From JALYUS01 sp038231255 (lineage in GTDB: Bacteria; Chloroflexota; Chloroflexia; Thermomicrobiales; JALYUS01), in assembly GCA_038231255.1 (NCBI GenBank), contig JBBRLR010000031.1, forward strand, positions 1-41,960: a DNA stretch of 41,960 bases. Reading direction: 5' to 3'. Each line of letters begins with the position of its first letter. Within the stretch, counting starts at the first letter, position 1. The notes under the pieces are model-generated. The model saw nothing but the letters and a program-made list of their open reading frames with translations. It did no database searches and had not been told where the DNA came from. Made by a program: the position numbers and the translations under genes. This document shows, piece by piece, positions 14,863-23,423 of the stretch.

Positions 14863-15792
14863 GTGGCGACACTCGCCGTCTCGACGATGTGGGGAGCGCA
14901 GGGGCGGTATGCCGATCTCGGCGATATGGTGGATGGCGTCCGGGCGGCGGGCGGCGGGCGGATCGAGATCAACTACATGCCGATCCGCGCGCAGTTGGAG
15001 CAGTTGCTCGCCCGCCCCGATCTCGTCGTTTCCAGCGTCCACAACATCTGCCCACGCCCGACCGACGCGCGGGGCGCACGCATCCCGGACCCATCATTGG
15101 TTGCCACCGATGACGCGGAACGCCGCCACGCCGTCGCGCTGACAAGAGCGACGATGGATCTCGCACGCCGCTACGGCTCAAACGCGATTGTCGTCCATGC
15201 CGGCGAGCTGACCGTACTCCCCGAAGATGAGCAACGGATGGACGAACTGTTCCGCGCTGACGCCGCCGCGAGCGACGAGTTCGCGACGATCCGCGCGCGG
15301 ATCGTCGCCGCTCGCCGTGCCGTCGCCGATCCCGCGTTGGAGCGGTTGATTGCCAGCTTGCGCGAACTCGCCCCGTACGCCGAGACGACCGGGGTCCGGC
15401 TCGGCCTCGAATCGCGGCAGGATTACCGCGACATCCCGATTCTGGACGACTGCGCAACGATCTTCGGCAGTGTCGTCTCACCGATGATCGGCTATTGGCA
15501 CGACACCGGCCACGCCCAACGGCAAGCGAACCTCGGCTACACGCCGCACGAAGCGTGGCTCCAGCAACTCGGATCACGCCTCGTCGGCTTCCATCTACAC
15601 GATTGCCTCGGCCTGCGCGACCATCTCATCCCCGGTCGCGGTCGCGTAGATTTCGCAATGGTTGTATCCTACCTCCGGGCGGAGACGATACCCGCGTGCG
15701 AATTCGATTTCTACGAGGAAGTCGCGGATATCCGGGAAGGGCTGGACTATCTCCGGGCCGTCGGATTCGAGCGGGGAGGGGCGCAGGCGTGA
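14863..15792 (+). CDS. Xylose isomerase-like TIM-barrel protein
   Basis: A 309-residue protein starting at GTG 14863. It has the sugar phosphate isomerase/epimerase (AP endonuclease 2) barrel pattern: VVHAGEL, GLESRQDY, YWHDTGHA and GFHLHDC. Glu, Asp and His residues stand at strand ends where these proteins bind a divalent metal. Family members include isomerases, epimerases and EndoIV-like nucleases, and the reaction cannot be assigned. A region around 120-160 is rich in acidic residues and arginine. The stop overlaps the GTG start of the glycosyltransferase gene (GTGA), so the two are translationally coupled. Confidence 0.8.
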   Translation: MATLAVSTMWGAQGRYADLGDMVDGVRAAGGGRIEINYMPIRAQLEQLLARPDLVVSSVHNICPRPTDARGARIPDPSLVATDDAERRHAVALTRATMDLARRYGSNAIVVHAGELTVLPEDEQRMDELFRADAAASDEFATIRARIVAARRAVADPALERLIASLRELAPYAETTGVRLGLESRQDYRDIPILDDCATIFGSVVSPMIGYWHDTGHAQRQANLGYTPHEAWLQQLGSRLVGFHLHDCLGLRDHLIPGRGRVDFAMVVSYLRAETIPACEFDFYEEVADIREGLDYLRAVGFERGGAQA

Positions 15793-16841
15793 AGCTCATC
15801 ATCCAAATCCCGTGTTTCAACGAGGAAGAGACCCTCCCCGCAGTGCTCGCGGATCTACCCAAATCGCTGCCCGGCATAGACGAAATTCAGGTCGTCGTCA
15901 TTGACGACGGTAGCGACGATCAGACCGCAAATCTCGCGCGGATGCTCGGTGCATATGTTGTGCCGCACACGGGCAACAAAGGTCTCGCCGCCGCATTTCA
16001 GACCGGCCTCGATGCCTGCCTGACACTCGGCGCGGACATCATCGTCAACACCGACGGCGATCATCAATATTCGGGCGGCGACATCCCCGCGCTCATCAAA
16101 CCGATCCTCGATGGCGACTGCGACATGGTCGTCGGCGACCGACAAACGCGGGAAGTCGCACACTTCAGCCCGATGAAGAAGCGGTTACAGGCGTTCGGGT
16201 CGTGGACGATGCGACGACTGAGCGGCACGAGCATCCCCGACGCGCCGAGCGGCTTCCGCGCCCTGTCGCGCGAAGCGGCGATGCGGCTCAATGTCGTGAC
16301 GCGCTACACATACACGCTGGAAACGATCATCCAGGCGGGCAAGAAGAATCTCAGCGTTCGTAGCGTGCCGATCTCAACTCGACCAACCCGCCCATCGCGC
16401 TTGTTCCCGAGCGTCTGGTCGTACGTCAAACGCTCCGCCGCAACGATGGTGCGCATCTGGGCAATGTACGAGCCGCTGAAGACTTTTTCGTTCTTCGCGT
16501 CGCTCTTTCTCATCATCGGCATGGCGCTCGTCGGTCGGTTCTTTTTCTTCTACATCTTCATCGGCGAAAAAGGCCCGCGGCACATCCAATCATTGATTAT
16601 CGCCCTGATCTTCGCGATGATCGGCGCGGTGATCTTCGCCGTCGCGCTATTAGCGGACCTGATCGCCAACAATCGCCGCCTGATCGAAGACAATCTCTAC
16701 CGGACGAAAAAACTCCAGTACATGCTCACCGCGCAGGCGGCACGCAACGGCGAATCGCCACACAGTCTGCTAGCGAACCTCGTCGAACCCGACACCTACA
16801 TCGGTTCAGAAAGCAACGATCATGGTGGTGGCGGGCTTTAG
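15789..16841 (+). CDS. Family 2 glycosyltransferase, polyprenyl-phosphate type
   Basis: A 350-residue enzyme with a GT-A catalytic domain: PCFNEEETLPAVL near the N-terminus, VVIDDGSDD at 37-44, and the metal-binding NTDGDHQY with Asp89 and Asp91. Two hydrophobic segments at about 235-300 follow. This is the layout of dolichol/undecaprenyl-phosphate glycosyltransferases such as DPM1 and ArnC-like enzymes, which load a sugar on the lipid carrier at the inner membrane face. GTG 15789 has GGGGAGGGG upstream and overlaps the preceding stop. The last residues, DHGGGGL, and the stop codon lie inside a palindromic repeat that begins at 16824, so the original C-terminus was probably different. Confidence 0.88.
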   Translation: MKLIIQIPCFNEEETLPAVLADLPKSLPGIDEIQVVVIDDGSDDQTANLARMLGAYVVPHTGNKGLAAAFQTGLDACLTLGADIIVNTDGDHQYSGGDIPALIKPILDGDCDMVVGDRQTREVAHFSPMKKRLQAFGSWTMRRLSGTSIPDAPSGFRALSREAAMRLNVVTRYTYTLETIIQAGKKNLSVRSVPISTRPTRPSRLFPSVWSYVKRSAATMVRIWAMYEPLKTFSFFASLFLIIGMALVGRFFFFYIFIGEKGPRHIQSLIIALIFAMIGAVIFAVALLADLIANNRRLIEDNLYRTKKLQYMLTAQAARNGESPHSLLANLVEPDTYIGSESNDHGGGGL

Positions 16842-16878
16842 CCTGCCTCTCTATAGCAGGCTAAAGCCCGCCACCACC
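16824..16878. repeat. Palindromic element at the end of the glycosyltransferase gene
   Basis: Perfect inverted repeat with 23-bp arms (16824-16846 and 16856-16878), starting GGTGGTGGCGGGCTTTAGCC, with a 9-base loop. The first arm encodes GGGL and supplies the TAG stop of the glycosyltransferase; the second arm ends 20 bp before the amidohydrolase start. Confidence 0.92.
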
Positions 16879-16897
16879 GGCAAAAAAGGGAGGGGCC

Positions 16898-18502
16898 GTG
16901 CCGTTGCATGACACGCTGTTTGTGAACGGAACCGTCGTGACGATGAACCCGGTGCATCCCGAGGCGGAAGCGGTGCTCGTGCGCGGCGACCGGGTTGTCG
17001 CGGTCGGATTTGCCGACGATATGCGCGCGCTCGCCGCACCGGGCGCGCGCATCGTGGAACTCGCGGGAAAGACGCTCCTACCCGGCTTCAACGAGGCCCA
17101 CAACCACATGCTGATGTTCGGGCGGTCGCTCGCGCAGGTGGATTGTCGCGCACCCGGCTGCGGCACGATCCCCGAGTTGCAACGGCGGGTTGCCGCGCGC
17201 GCCGCCGAAACGCCCGGCGGCGCGTGGGTGCTCGGCCGGGGCTACGACGATCAATCGCTCGCCGAGCGTCGGCATCCGACGCGCGAAGACCTCGACGCCG
17301 TCGCGCCCGATCATCCGGTCGTCATCACCAACGCTTCCGGCCACCTCTGCGTCGCGAATACGCGCGCCCTCGCACTGGCAGGCATCACGCGCGACACCGC
17401 CCCGCCCGAAGGCGGAGGTATCGTCCACGACGATACCGGCAACCCGACCGGCCTGTTGCTGGAGACGGCGCAAGGACTTGTCACCGATCTCATCCCCGAA
17501 CCAACCGAGGACGATCTGGTCGAGGCGCTCGGTCGGTGCGCGGCGCGCTACGTCGCGGCGGGGATCACGAGCAGCGCGGACGCGAGCGTCCACACGAACA
17601 CGCAGTTCCGCGCATTTCAGCGCGCGGCGGCGAACGGTGTCAACCCGCTCCGCACGACACTGATGCTGCGCGAGCATCTGCTCCCCCATCTGATCGCAAC
17701 CGGCATCCGCACGGGATTCGGCGGCGACCGCCTCCGCTGCGGGCCGATCAAACTCTTCATCGACGGCAGCCTGATCGGTCGGACGGCGGCCGTTTCCCAG
17801 CCCTTCCTCCACGACCCCGACCCCGGCAATCTCGGCCTGACGATGATGAGCGAAGAGGCCTTTCAGGGATATGTGATGGATGCCCACGCGGCAGGCTGGC
17901 AGATCGCCGTCCACGCCATCGGCGACCGTGGCATCGAGATGGTGCTCGAAGCCTACGAACGTGCGCTCGCCGCCCATCCGCGCGCCGACCACCGGCATCG
18001 CATCGAACATTGCGGCATCCTGCGGCCCGACCTGATTGACCGCATCGCGCGGCTCGGTGTCGTCGTCGTCACGCAGCCAATCTTCATCACCGAGTATGGC
18101 GACTCGTTCATCCGCCACCTCGGCGAGGAACGCGCCGCACTCACCTATCCCTTCTGGTCGCTCGTCAATGCCGGGATCACAATGGTCTTCAGTTCGGACT
18201 GCCCGGTTTCGGCCTTCGAGCCGCTGAAGAGCATCGAGGTTTCGGTCACGGAGCGCACCAATTCCGGCGCCGAATACGTCCCCGCCGAAGCGATCACGGT
18301 ACATGAAGCCTTGCACGCCTACACCGTTGCGGGCGCCTTCGCCACCTTCGAGGAGCATATCAAGGGCGCCATCGCACCCGGCATGTTGGCGGACTTCGTT
18401 GTGCTCGGCAACGACCCGCGCCACTGCCCGTCCAACGAAATCGCCGCGATCCCCGTCATCATGACGTGGATCGGCGGGGAATTAGTTTACGAGCAAGCCT
18501 GA
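16898..18502 (+). CDS. Amidohydrolase family 3 protein (YtcJ-like)
   Basis: A 534-residue metal-dependent hydrolase of the amidohydrolase superfamily, subgroup 3. GTG 16898 is preceded by GGGAGGGG. It has the small N-terminal beta domain (ADDMRALAAPGARIVELAGKT), then FNEAHNHM with metal ligands His68 and His70. Later come IAVHAIGDRG, HRIEHCGIL and FSSDCPVSAFEPL with the catalytic Asp, and a C-terminal GAIAPGMLADFVVL that returns to the beta domain. Relatives include N-acyl-amino-acid and formamide hydrolases, but most YtcJ-type proteins have no known substrate. It is separated from the previous gene by a palindrome, so it is probably transcribed on its own or by read-through. Confidence 0.9.
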   Translation: MPLHDTLFVNGTVVTMNPVHPEAEAVLVRGDRVVAVGFADDMRALAAPGARIVELAGKTLLPGFNEAHNHMLMFGRSLAQVDCRAPGCGTIPELQRRVAARAAETPGGAWVLGRGYDDQSLAERRHPTREDLDAVAPDHPVVITNASGHLCVANTRALALAGITRDTAPPEGGGIVHDDTGNPTGLLLETAQGLVTDLIPEPTEDDLVEALGRCAARYVAAGITSSADASVHTNTQFRAFQRAAANGVNPLRTTLMLREHLLPHLIATGIRTGFGGDRLRCGPIKLFIDGSLIGRTAAVSQPFLHDPDPGNLGLTMMSEEAFQGYVMDAHAAGWQIAVHAIGDRGIEMVLEAYERALAAHPRADHRHRIEHCGILRPDLIDRIARLGVVVVTQPIFITEYGDSFIRHLGEERAALTYPFWSLVNAGITMVFSSDCPVSAFEPLKSIEVSVTERTNSGAEYVPAEAITVHEALHAYTVAGAFATFEEHIKGAIAPGMLADFVVLGNDPRHCPSNEIAAIPVIMTWIGGELVYEQA

Positions 18503-18510
18503 TCGCTTCT

Positions 18511-18612
18511 GGTAGCGTAGGCTTCAGCCTGCGTCCCCTCCCCGGTAGCGCGGGCTTTCCAGCCTGCGACCCTGCGACGTCGGGAAGGGACGCAGGTAAA
18601 GCCTACGCTACC
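18511..18612. repeat. GGTAGCG palindromic element between convergent genes
   Basis: Ends GGTAGCGTAGGCTTCAGCCTGCG and ...AGGTAAAGCCTACGCTACC are inverted. Inside, GGTAGCGCGGGCTTTCCAGC repeats the same unit and GCGTCCC/GGGACGC pair. It fills the whole gap between the convergent amidohydrolase and phoU genes and may act as a shared terminator. Confidence 0.85.
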
Positions 18613-18619
18613 ACGGGAT

Positions 18620-19309
18620 TTACCGCAGTTCTTCCTGCAACTTCCGCGGGCTGGTCGGGCGAATCTCTTGCATGCGCCCGGTTTCAGTAAAAATGACACG
18701 CTCGCAGATATTCGTAACCCGGTCGCCGATGCGTTCCAGGTTGTGCGCCGCCCAGAGGAGGAGCGTCGCCTGGTGGATCGTGCGCGGGTCGCCAATCATG
18801 AAGGTCAGCAACTCACGATACACCTGATTGTAGAGCGCATCCACCGCGTCGTCCTCGGCGGCGACGCGCCGCGCCGCGACGCTGTCGTGATCCGTGAACG
18901 CGAGCAGCGACCGCCGTAGCATGTCCGTGGCGGTCTCCGCCATGCGTGGGATGTCGAGGAGCGGCTTCAGGAGCGGCTCGTCGCCGATCATCAGCGAGAT
19001 CGTCGCCGTCCCTTCGGCGTGATCGCCCATCCGCTCGAGGTCGGTGATGATGCTGAGGACGGCCGCCACTGTGCGCAGATCGTGGACGAGCGGCTGCTGC
19101 GTCGCGATCAGCAGCAGTGCGCGATCTTCGATCTGGAAGCGAAGTGCGTTGACCGCCGCGTCTTCCTCGATCACCCGGCGCGCGATCGAGGCATCCCGCA
19201 TACGCAGCGCTTCGACGGACCGCTGGATGGATTTTTCCACCATGCTACCGAGCGTCAGGACATCGTCGTGCAGTTCCTTCAGCCCCTGGTCGAGCGCGAT
19301 CCGTGGCAT
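18620..19309 (-). CDS. phoU: Phosphate signalling protein PhoU
   Basis: A 229-residue, all-helical cytoplasmic regulator that links the PstSCAB transporter to PhoR and restrains phosphate uptake when phosphate is plentiful. It shows two PhoU repeats, each ending in a metal-binding E/D-x-x-x-D motif: RQSVEALRMRD-type helix, VLSIITDLERMGDHAEG, and later LWAAHNLERIGDRVTNI. The start MPRIALDQGLKELHDDVLTLG at 19309 is the family N-terminus; the frame is open far upstream but overlaps pstB. It is the last gene of the phosphate cluster, 47 bp after pstB. Confidence 0.95.
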   Translation of the reverse strand: MPRIALDQGLKELHDDVLTLGSMVEKSIQRSVEALRMRDASIARRVIEEDAAVNALRFQIEDRALLLIATQQPLVHDLRTVAAVLSIITDLERMGDHAEGTATISLMIGDEPLLKPLLDIPRMAETATDMLRRSLLAFTDHDSVAARRVAAEDDAVDALYNQVYRELLTFMIGDPRTIHQATLLLWAAHNLERIGDRVTNICERVIFTETGRMQEIRPTSPRKLQEELR

Positions 19310-19356
19310 CGTTGTATCCCCTTCGTGTCGGCAGCCAGCGGCACAGCCGACGGTCG

Positions 19357-20238
19357 TTATCCGAACCGGCCCGTGATGTACTCCTCGGTTCGCGGATCGC
19401 GCGGGTTCGTGAACAGCGTACTCGTCGGCGCATACTCGATCAGTCGGCCGGAGCGATCCGCTTCCACGGCGTTGCCAAGCATGAACGCCGTCATGTCGCT
19501 GACGCGCGCGGCCTGCTGGAGATTGTGCGTGACGATCACGATGGTGTATTGCGACCGCAGTTCGCGCATCAAATCCTCGATCTTCAGGGTGGAGATCGGA
19601 TCGAGCGCGCTCGCCGGTTCGTCCATCAGGATCACGGCGGGCGAGACCGCGACGCAGCGCGCGATGCAGAGCCGCTGCTGCTGGCCACCCGACAGCGCGA
19701 GGGCTGACTGATGCAACTTGTCCTTCACCTCGTCCCACAATGCCGATTGAACGAGGCTCTTCTCGACGAGTTCCGCGAGCGCGCGCTTGTTTCGTTGCCC
19801 ATGCAACCGGGGGCCGTAGCAGACATTGTCGAAAATGCTCATCGGGAAGGGATTCGGGCGCTGGAAGACCATGCCGATCCGCTTGCGGAGCGCGACGACA
19901 TCGGTGTTCGGGCCGTAGATGGACTGGCCCTCGATCGTGATGTCGCCCTCCGCATGGACGCCGGGGATCAGGTCGTTCATGCGGTTGATGGAGCGGAGCA
20001 GCGTGGTTTTCCCGCAGCCGGACGGACCGATGATCGCGGTTACCTGCCGCGCCGCGATGCTCATGTCAACATCGGCGACCGCGCGATATGCCCCGTAATA
20101 GAGCGCAAATTTCGACATCTCGATCGCCGTCTCTGTCGGCTCCGGCACGGGCGGCTCGACCGCCGGGACGGTAACGAGCGATGGTGGCGGTGTACTGACC
20201 ATTGGAGAAGCCTTTCGCTCAGCAAATTCGCTCGCCAT
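19357..20238 (-). CDS. pstB: Phosphate ABC transporter ATP-binding protein
   Basis: ATPase of the high-affinity phosphate importer. It has Walker A GPSGCGKTT, the signature LSGGQQQRLCIAR, Walker B VILMDEPASALDP and the switch His in VTHNLQQA. From ATG 20238 it has 293 residues, longer than the usual ~255, because of a ~50-residue Pro/Thr-rich N-terminal extension (VSTPPPSLVTVPAVEPPVPE) before the ABC domain begins. A start at ATG 20202 would shorten it by 12. The final EYAPTSTLFTNPRDPRTEEYITGRFG is characteristic of PstB. It lies 37 bp after pstA. Confidence 0.96.
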   Translation of the reverse strand: MASEFAERKASPMVSTPPPSLVTVPAVEPPVPEPTETAIEMSKFALYYGAYRAVADVDMSIAARQVTAIIGPSGCGKTTLLRSINRMNDLIPGVHAEGDITIEGQSIYGPNTDVVALRKRIGMVFQRPNPFPMSIFDNVCYGPRLHGQRNKRALAELVEKSLVQSALWDEVKDKLHQSALALSGGQQQRLCIARCVAVSPAVILMDEPASALDPISTLKIEDLMRELRSQYTIVIVTHNLQQAARVSDMTAFMLGNAVEADRSGRLIEYAPTSTLFTNPRDPRTEEYITGRFG

Positions 20239-20275
20239 CGCTCGTGTCCTCCATCCCCAGCCATTCGATACATCG

Positions 20276-21157
20276 TTACGTCGCGGTAAAGCGCCGATGC
20301 AGCCACCGACCGAAGAAGCGCGCGATGACATTGAACGCCAGCACGCAGATAATGAGCAAGGCAGCCGCGCCATCGGCGATATGGCGGTAATCCGGCACCA
20401 ACCCTTCCGAGTTGAGTTTCCAGATATGGACGGCCAATGTTTCCGCCGGCCGACGCAAGCCGAGCGGTGACGTGTCACTCCAGAAACTGACATCGTGCCA
20501 ATTGAGCGCCGCGCTCGACTGCCCCGCTGTGAACAGGAGCGCTGCCGCCTCGCCGAAAATTCTGCCCGCCGTCAGGATAAACCCCGTGACAAGACCCGGC
20601 AATGCCGACGGGAGCAGGACGGTGCGAATCGTTTGCCAGCGCGTCATGCCGAGCGCGAGGCTCCCTTCCCGCAACCCTGGGGAGACGGAGCGCAGCGATG
20701 CTTCCGCGACGCGCTCGATGATCGGCAGGTTGAAGACCGTCAGCGCGAGGGCGCCGGCGAGCACAGAGAAACCGAGGTGGAACCGCTGCACAAACAGTAG
20801 CAACCCGAACAGCCCGACGATGATGGATGGCAGCGACGCCAGTGTTTCCGTCGCCATCCGGATCAGTTCGGTCAGCCGATTGGCCGGTGCGAACTCGGAC
20901 ATGTAGATGCCCGCGCCGATGCCAAGCGGGATCGTGATGAGCATCGTGAGAAACAACAGATAGAACGAGTTGAACAACTGCGGGCCGATGCCGCCGCCCG
21001 CGACAATCGCCGGCTCGGCCGTGAGGAAGTGCGGCGTAATATATCGGCCACCCGTGATGAGCAGATAGAGGAGAAAGGAGGCGAGCAGCGCGACGATGCC
21101 AAACGACAATGTCCAAATGACCGCCGTCGCGATCCGGTCGGTAGTACGTGCATTCAT
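20276..21157 (-). CDS. pstA: Phosphate ABC transporter permease PstA
   Basis: Inner-membrane permease half of the phosphate importer, 293 residues with about six membrane helices. MNARTTDRIATAVIW at 21157 is followed by the first helix; SLALGMTRWQTIRTVLLPSALPGLVTG is the cytoplasmic EAA-type coupling loop that contacts PstB, and RIFGEAAALLFTAG follows. Its ATG overlaps the pstC stop (ATGA), showing translational coupling. It ends with an Arg-rich tail (RFFGRWLHRRFTAT). Confidence 0.95.
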   Translation of the reverse strand: MNARTTDRIATAVIWTLSFGIVALLASFLLYLLITGGRYITPHFLTAEPAIVAGGGIGPQLFNSFYLLFLTMLITIPLGIGAGIYMSEFAPANRLTELIRMATETLASLPSIIVGLFGLLLFVQRFHLGFSVLAGALALTVFNLPIIERVAEASLRSVSPGLREGSLALGMTRWQTIRTVLLPSALPGLVTGFILTAGRIFGEAAALLFTAGQSSAALNWHDVSFWSDTSPLGLRRPAETLAVHIWKLNSEGLVPDYRHIADGAAALLIICVLAFNVIARFFGRWLHRRFTAT

Positions 21158-22092
21158 TGATACACCCTCCGCGCGCTCACGACGCGAATTGCCAGGATCA
21201 AGGCGAGCGCAATCAGCAGCAGCAGCATCGCCATGGACCAGAGCGAGTTGTTCCACGCCGTACCGCCGACGGTATTGCCCATGTCGAGCGTGATGATGCT
21301 GGTCAGCGTCGAGGCGCGGTCGGTCAAGCTCCTGGGGATGATCTGGGTATTGCCGATCACCATTTGGACCGCGAGCGCCTCACCAATCGCCCGCGCCATG
21401 CCGAGGATGACCGCCGTCATCAGGCCGGGGAGCGCCGCCGGGAGGAGCACCCGCGCGAGCGTTTGCCATCGCGTCGCGCCCAGGCCGTACGACGCCTCCT
21501 TGAGGCCGACGGGCAGCGCGCGCAGGCTATCCGTCGCGACGGTCGTGATCGTTGGCAGGGCCATGATCGAAAGGACGACGCAGCCTGCGAGGAGGCTGAA
21601 TCCGAGGCCACCGATGTGATTGCGGATAAAGGGCACGAGCACGCTCAAACCGACCCAGCCGTAGACGACGGACGGGATGCCAACGAACAGCTCGACCGCC
21701 GGCTGCAACACGCTTTGCGCCCACTTCGGCCCGACATCGGTGAGGAACAGCGCCGCCGCGATGCTGAGGGGCGTGCTGATGAGGATCGCCAGGAACGTCA
21801 CCTCCAGCGAACCGACGATAAACGTCGCCGCCCCATATGCCGCAGGCTTTTCATCCGGCTGCCAGACTTTGGAGAACAAAAATTGGAGGGGCGATACCTT
21901 GTCACGGACGAAGGTCGCCAGCCCCTTCGAGCCGATAAAAAGGATGATCGCGGCGATAAACACGACGAGCGCAAACGCGCACGCCGCGAAGATCATGTAG
22001 GTGACCCGATTCCACAGCCGTCGCCGCGACGTAAGATCGAGCGTCGTCCCCGCTCTCGTCCCCACGCGTGGAGGAATAATCGCTTCCGCCAT
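21154..22092 (-). CDS. pstC: Phosphate ABC transporter permease PstC
   Basis: The second permease of the importer, 312 residues. A ~35-residue cytoplasmic N-terminus (MAEAIIPPRVGTRAGTT) precedes the first helix. The EAA-type loop reads ASYGLGATRWQTLARVLLPAALPGLMTAV, followed by ARAIGEALAVQMVIGN, both diagnostic for PstC. GIPSVVYGWVGL in the middle is also a family signature. It overlaps pstA by 4 bp and lies 122 bp downstream of pstS. Confidence 0.95.
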   Translation of the reverse strand: MAEAIIPPRVGTRAGTTLDLTSRRRLWNRVTYMIFAACAFALVVFIAAIILFIGSKGLATFVRDKVSPLQFLFSKVWQPDEKPAAYGAATFIVGSLEVTFLAILISTPLSIAAALFLTDVGPKWAQSVLQPAVELFVGIPSVVYGWVGLSVLVPFIRNHIGGLGFSLLAGCVVLSIMALPTITTVATDSLRALPVGLKEASYGLGATRWQTLARVLLPAALPGLMTAVILGMARAIGEALAVQMVIGNTQIIPRSLTDRASTLTSIITLDMGNTVGGTAWNNSLWSMAMLLLLIALALILAIRVVSARRVYQ

Positions 22093-22214
22093 CTCTGCTC
22101 TGCCTCCGTCGAACGGCCCTTGCCCGCACGTGTCCGATTTTCACCACTACGCAGCGGGAGACCGGATTGCTGCCGCCTCGGCCTCCGCTCGCGTGTTCAG
22201 GTCAAGACCCACGA

Positions 22215-23261
22215 TCAGGAAGGTATGTGCTTTGCCTTCACCAGATTCGCCGGGATGTAGCCGAGTTGCGGCACCAGCGTCGTTTGAATGTCATCCGACA
22301 GGATGTAGTCAATGAACGCCTTCGCCAGCCCGGAGGCCTCGCCCTTGGTGTACATGTGGCCATACGACCAGATCGGATACGAATCGTCCGAAATGTTCGC
22401 GACCGACGGGTCCTTGCCGTTGAACTTAATCTGCTTCAGGTCCTTGTTTGTCGCGAAGTACGCGAGGCCGAGATAGCCAACCGCGCCGGGTGTGTCGTTG
22501 ATCGCCTTCGAGACCGCGCCCGTCGAGTCTTCCGTGAGCGCGAGGCCCTGCGCTTCGGCGGCGCCCTTCAGGGCGTACTTCTTGAAGGTGGCGCGCGTGC
22601 CGGAGGAAGCGGGCCGGTTGACGACGGTGATCTTCTGATCGTTGCCGCCGACATCTTTCCAGTTGGTCACCTTGCCCGTCCAGATGCTGACAACCTGATC
22701 CTGCATGAGCGAGTCCACCTTGACGCTTGGGTTCGCGGCCATCGCGAAGCCCTGCACGACGACCTGGTGATCCACGATCTGCTTGGCGTCAACGCCGTTC
22801 GCCTCTTCGCCGAAAATGTCCGAGTCGCCAATCGTCGCGCCGCCCTGGAGGACCTGCGTCAGGCCCGTCCCAGAACCGCCGCCCTGCACATTGATCTTGG
22901 CGTTCGGGCACTTGGTCGTGTACGCCTTCGCCGCCGCCTCAACGAGCGGCTGGAGCGCCGTCGAGCCGAGGGCAACGATGGAGCCGTCCGCGCACGATGC
23001 GGGGCCTTTCGGTTGCCCGCCGCTCGCCACCGCAGAACCCGCCGCCGCAATCGTGCCGGTGGTGACCGGGCTGCTCGCCGCCGTGGTCGCGCTGCCGGTC
23101 GTGCTCGGCACGGTCGTCGCGGCAGCAGGCGCCGTCGTTGCCGCCGGAGCGGGAGTGGCCGTCGCACTCCCGCCGCATGCGCTCAGGATGAGTGACAGGA
23201 GCACGCCGAAGATAACGAGTCCACACCATGACCGCGTGGATGACGTGAGTCGCGTCACCAA
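22215..23261 (-). CDS. pstS: Phosphate-binding lipoprotein PstS
   Basis: Extracytoplasmic phosphate receptor of the importer, 348 residues. A lipoprotein signal (VIFGVLLSLILSAC, Cys29) is followed by an ~60-residue linker of Ala, Thr, Pro and Ser. The binding domain shows GSTALQPLVEAAAKAY (phosphate loop), NVQGGGSGTGLTQV, DSDIFGEE and RPASSGTRATFKKYAL, the standard PstS contacts. Start: TTG 23261 or GTG 23258, both served by AGGAGG. A set of PhoP-box-like hexamers lies 96-134 bp upstream, so it has its own phosphate-controlled promoter within the cluster. Confidence 0.96.
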   Translation of the reverse strand: MVTRLTSSTRSWCGLVIFGVLLSLILSACGGSATATPAPAATTAPAAATTVPSTTGSATTAASSPVTTGTIAAAGSAVASGGQPKGPASCADGSIVALGSTALQPLVEAAAKAYTTKCPNAKINVQGGGSGTGLTQVLQGGATIGDSDIFGEEANGVDAKQIVDHQVVVQGFAMAANPSVKVDSLMQDQVVSIWTGKVTNWKDVGGNDQKITVVNRPASSGTRATFKKYALKGAAEAQGLALTEDSTGAVSKAINDTPGAVGYLGLAYFATNKDLKQIKFNGKDPSVANISDDSYPIWSYGHMYTKGEASGLAKAFIDYILSDDIQTTLVPQLGYIPANLVKAKHIPS

Positions 23262-23356
23262 GAGATTCCTCCTCGCGAAGTCGGCACATCCCGCGCCTCG
23301 TCCAACAACCGATGCGATACACCGTCGTAGCGCACACCCTCACGCTATCAGCCGGT

Positions 23357-23395
23357 CTTAATTACATTGTGATGCGCATGTAAGAGGAATGTTAT
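23357..23395 (-). promoter_or_regulatory. PhoP/PhoB box of pstS, four hexamers in 11-bp phase
   Basis: On the minus strand ATAACA (23390-23395), CTTACA (23379-23384), ATCACA (23368-23373) and ATTAAG (23357-23362) are each separated by exactly 5 bases. Direct TTnACA-type repeats with 11-bp periodicity are the binding site of OmpR-family phosphate regulators, as in the Bacillus PhoP box. The array lies upstream of pstS and just beyond the phoR stop, facing pstS. No strong -35 is visible, as expected for an activated promoter. Confidence 0.75.
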
Positions 23396-23423
23396 GTCTG
23401 CCGCCGAACATCGGCGCAATCGA

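Noticed and set aside
17078..18424. Long open frame antisense to the amidohydrolase gene
   Set aside because: Composition follows the codon third positions of the sense gene and no domain is visible; it is a GC-rich antisense artefact. The same holds for the frames opposite uppP (1392-2354) and opposite the O-antigen-ligase-like and metallo-beta-lactamase genes (3150-3878, 4017-4979).
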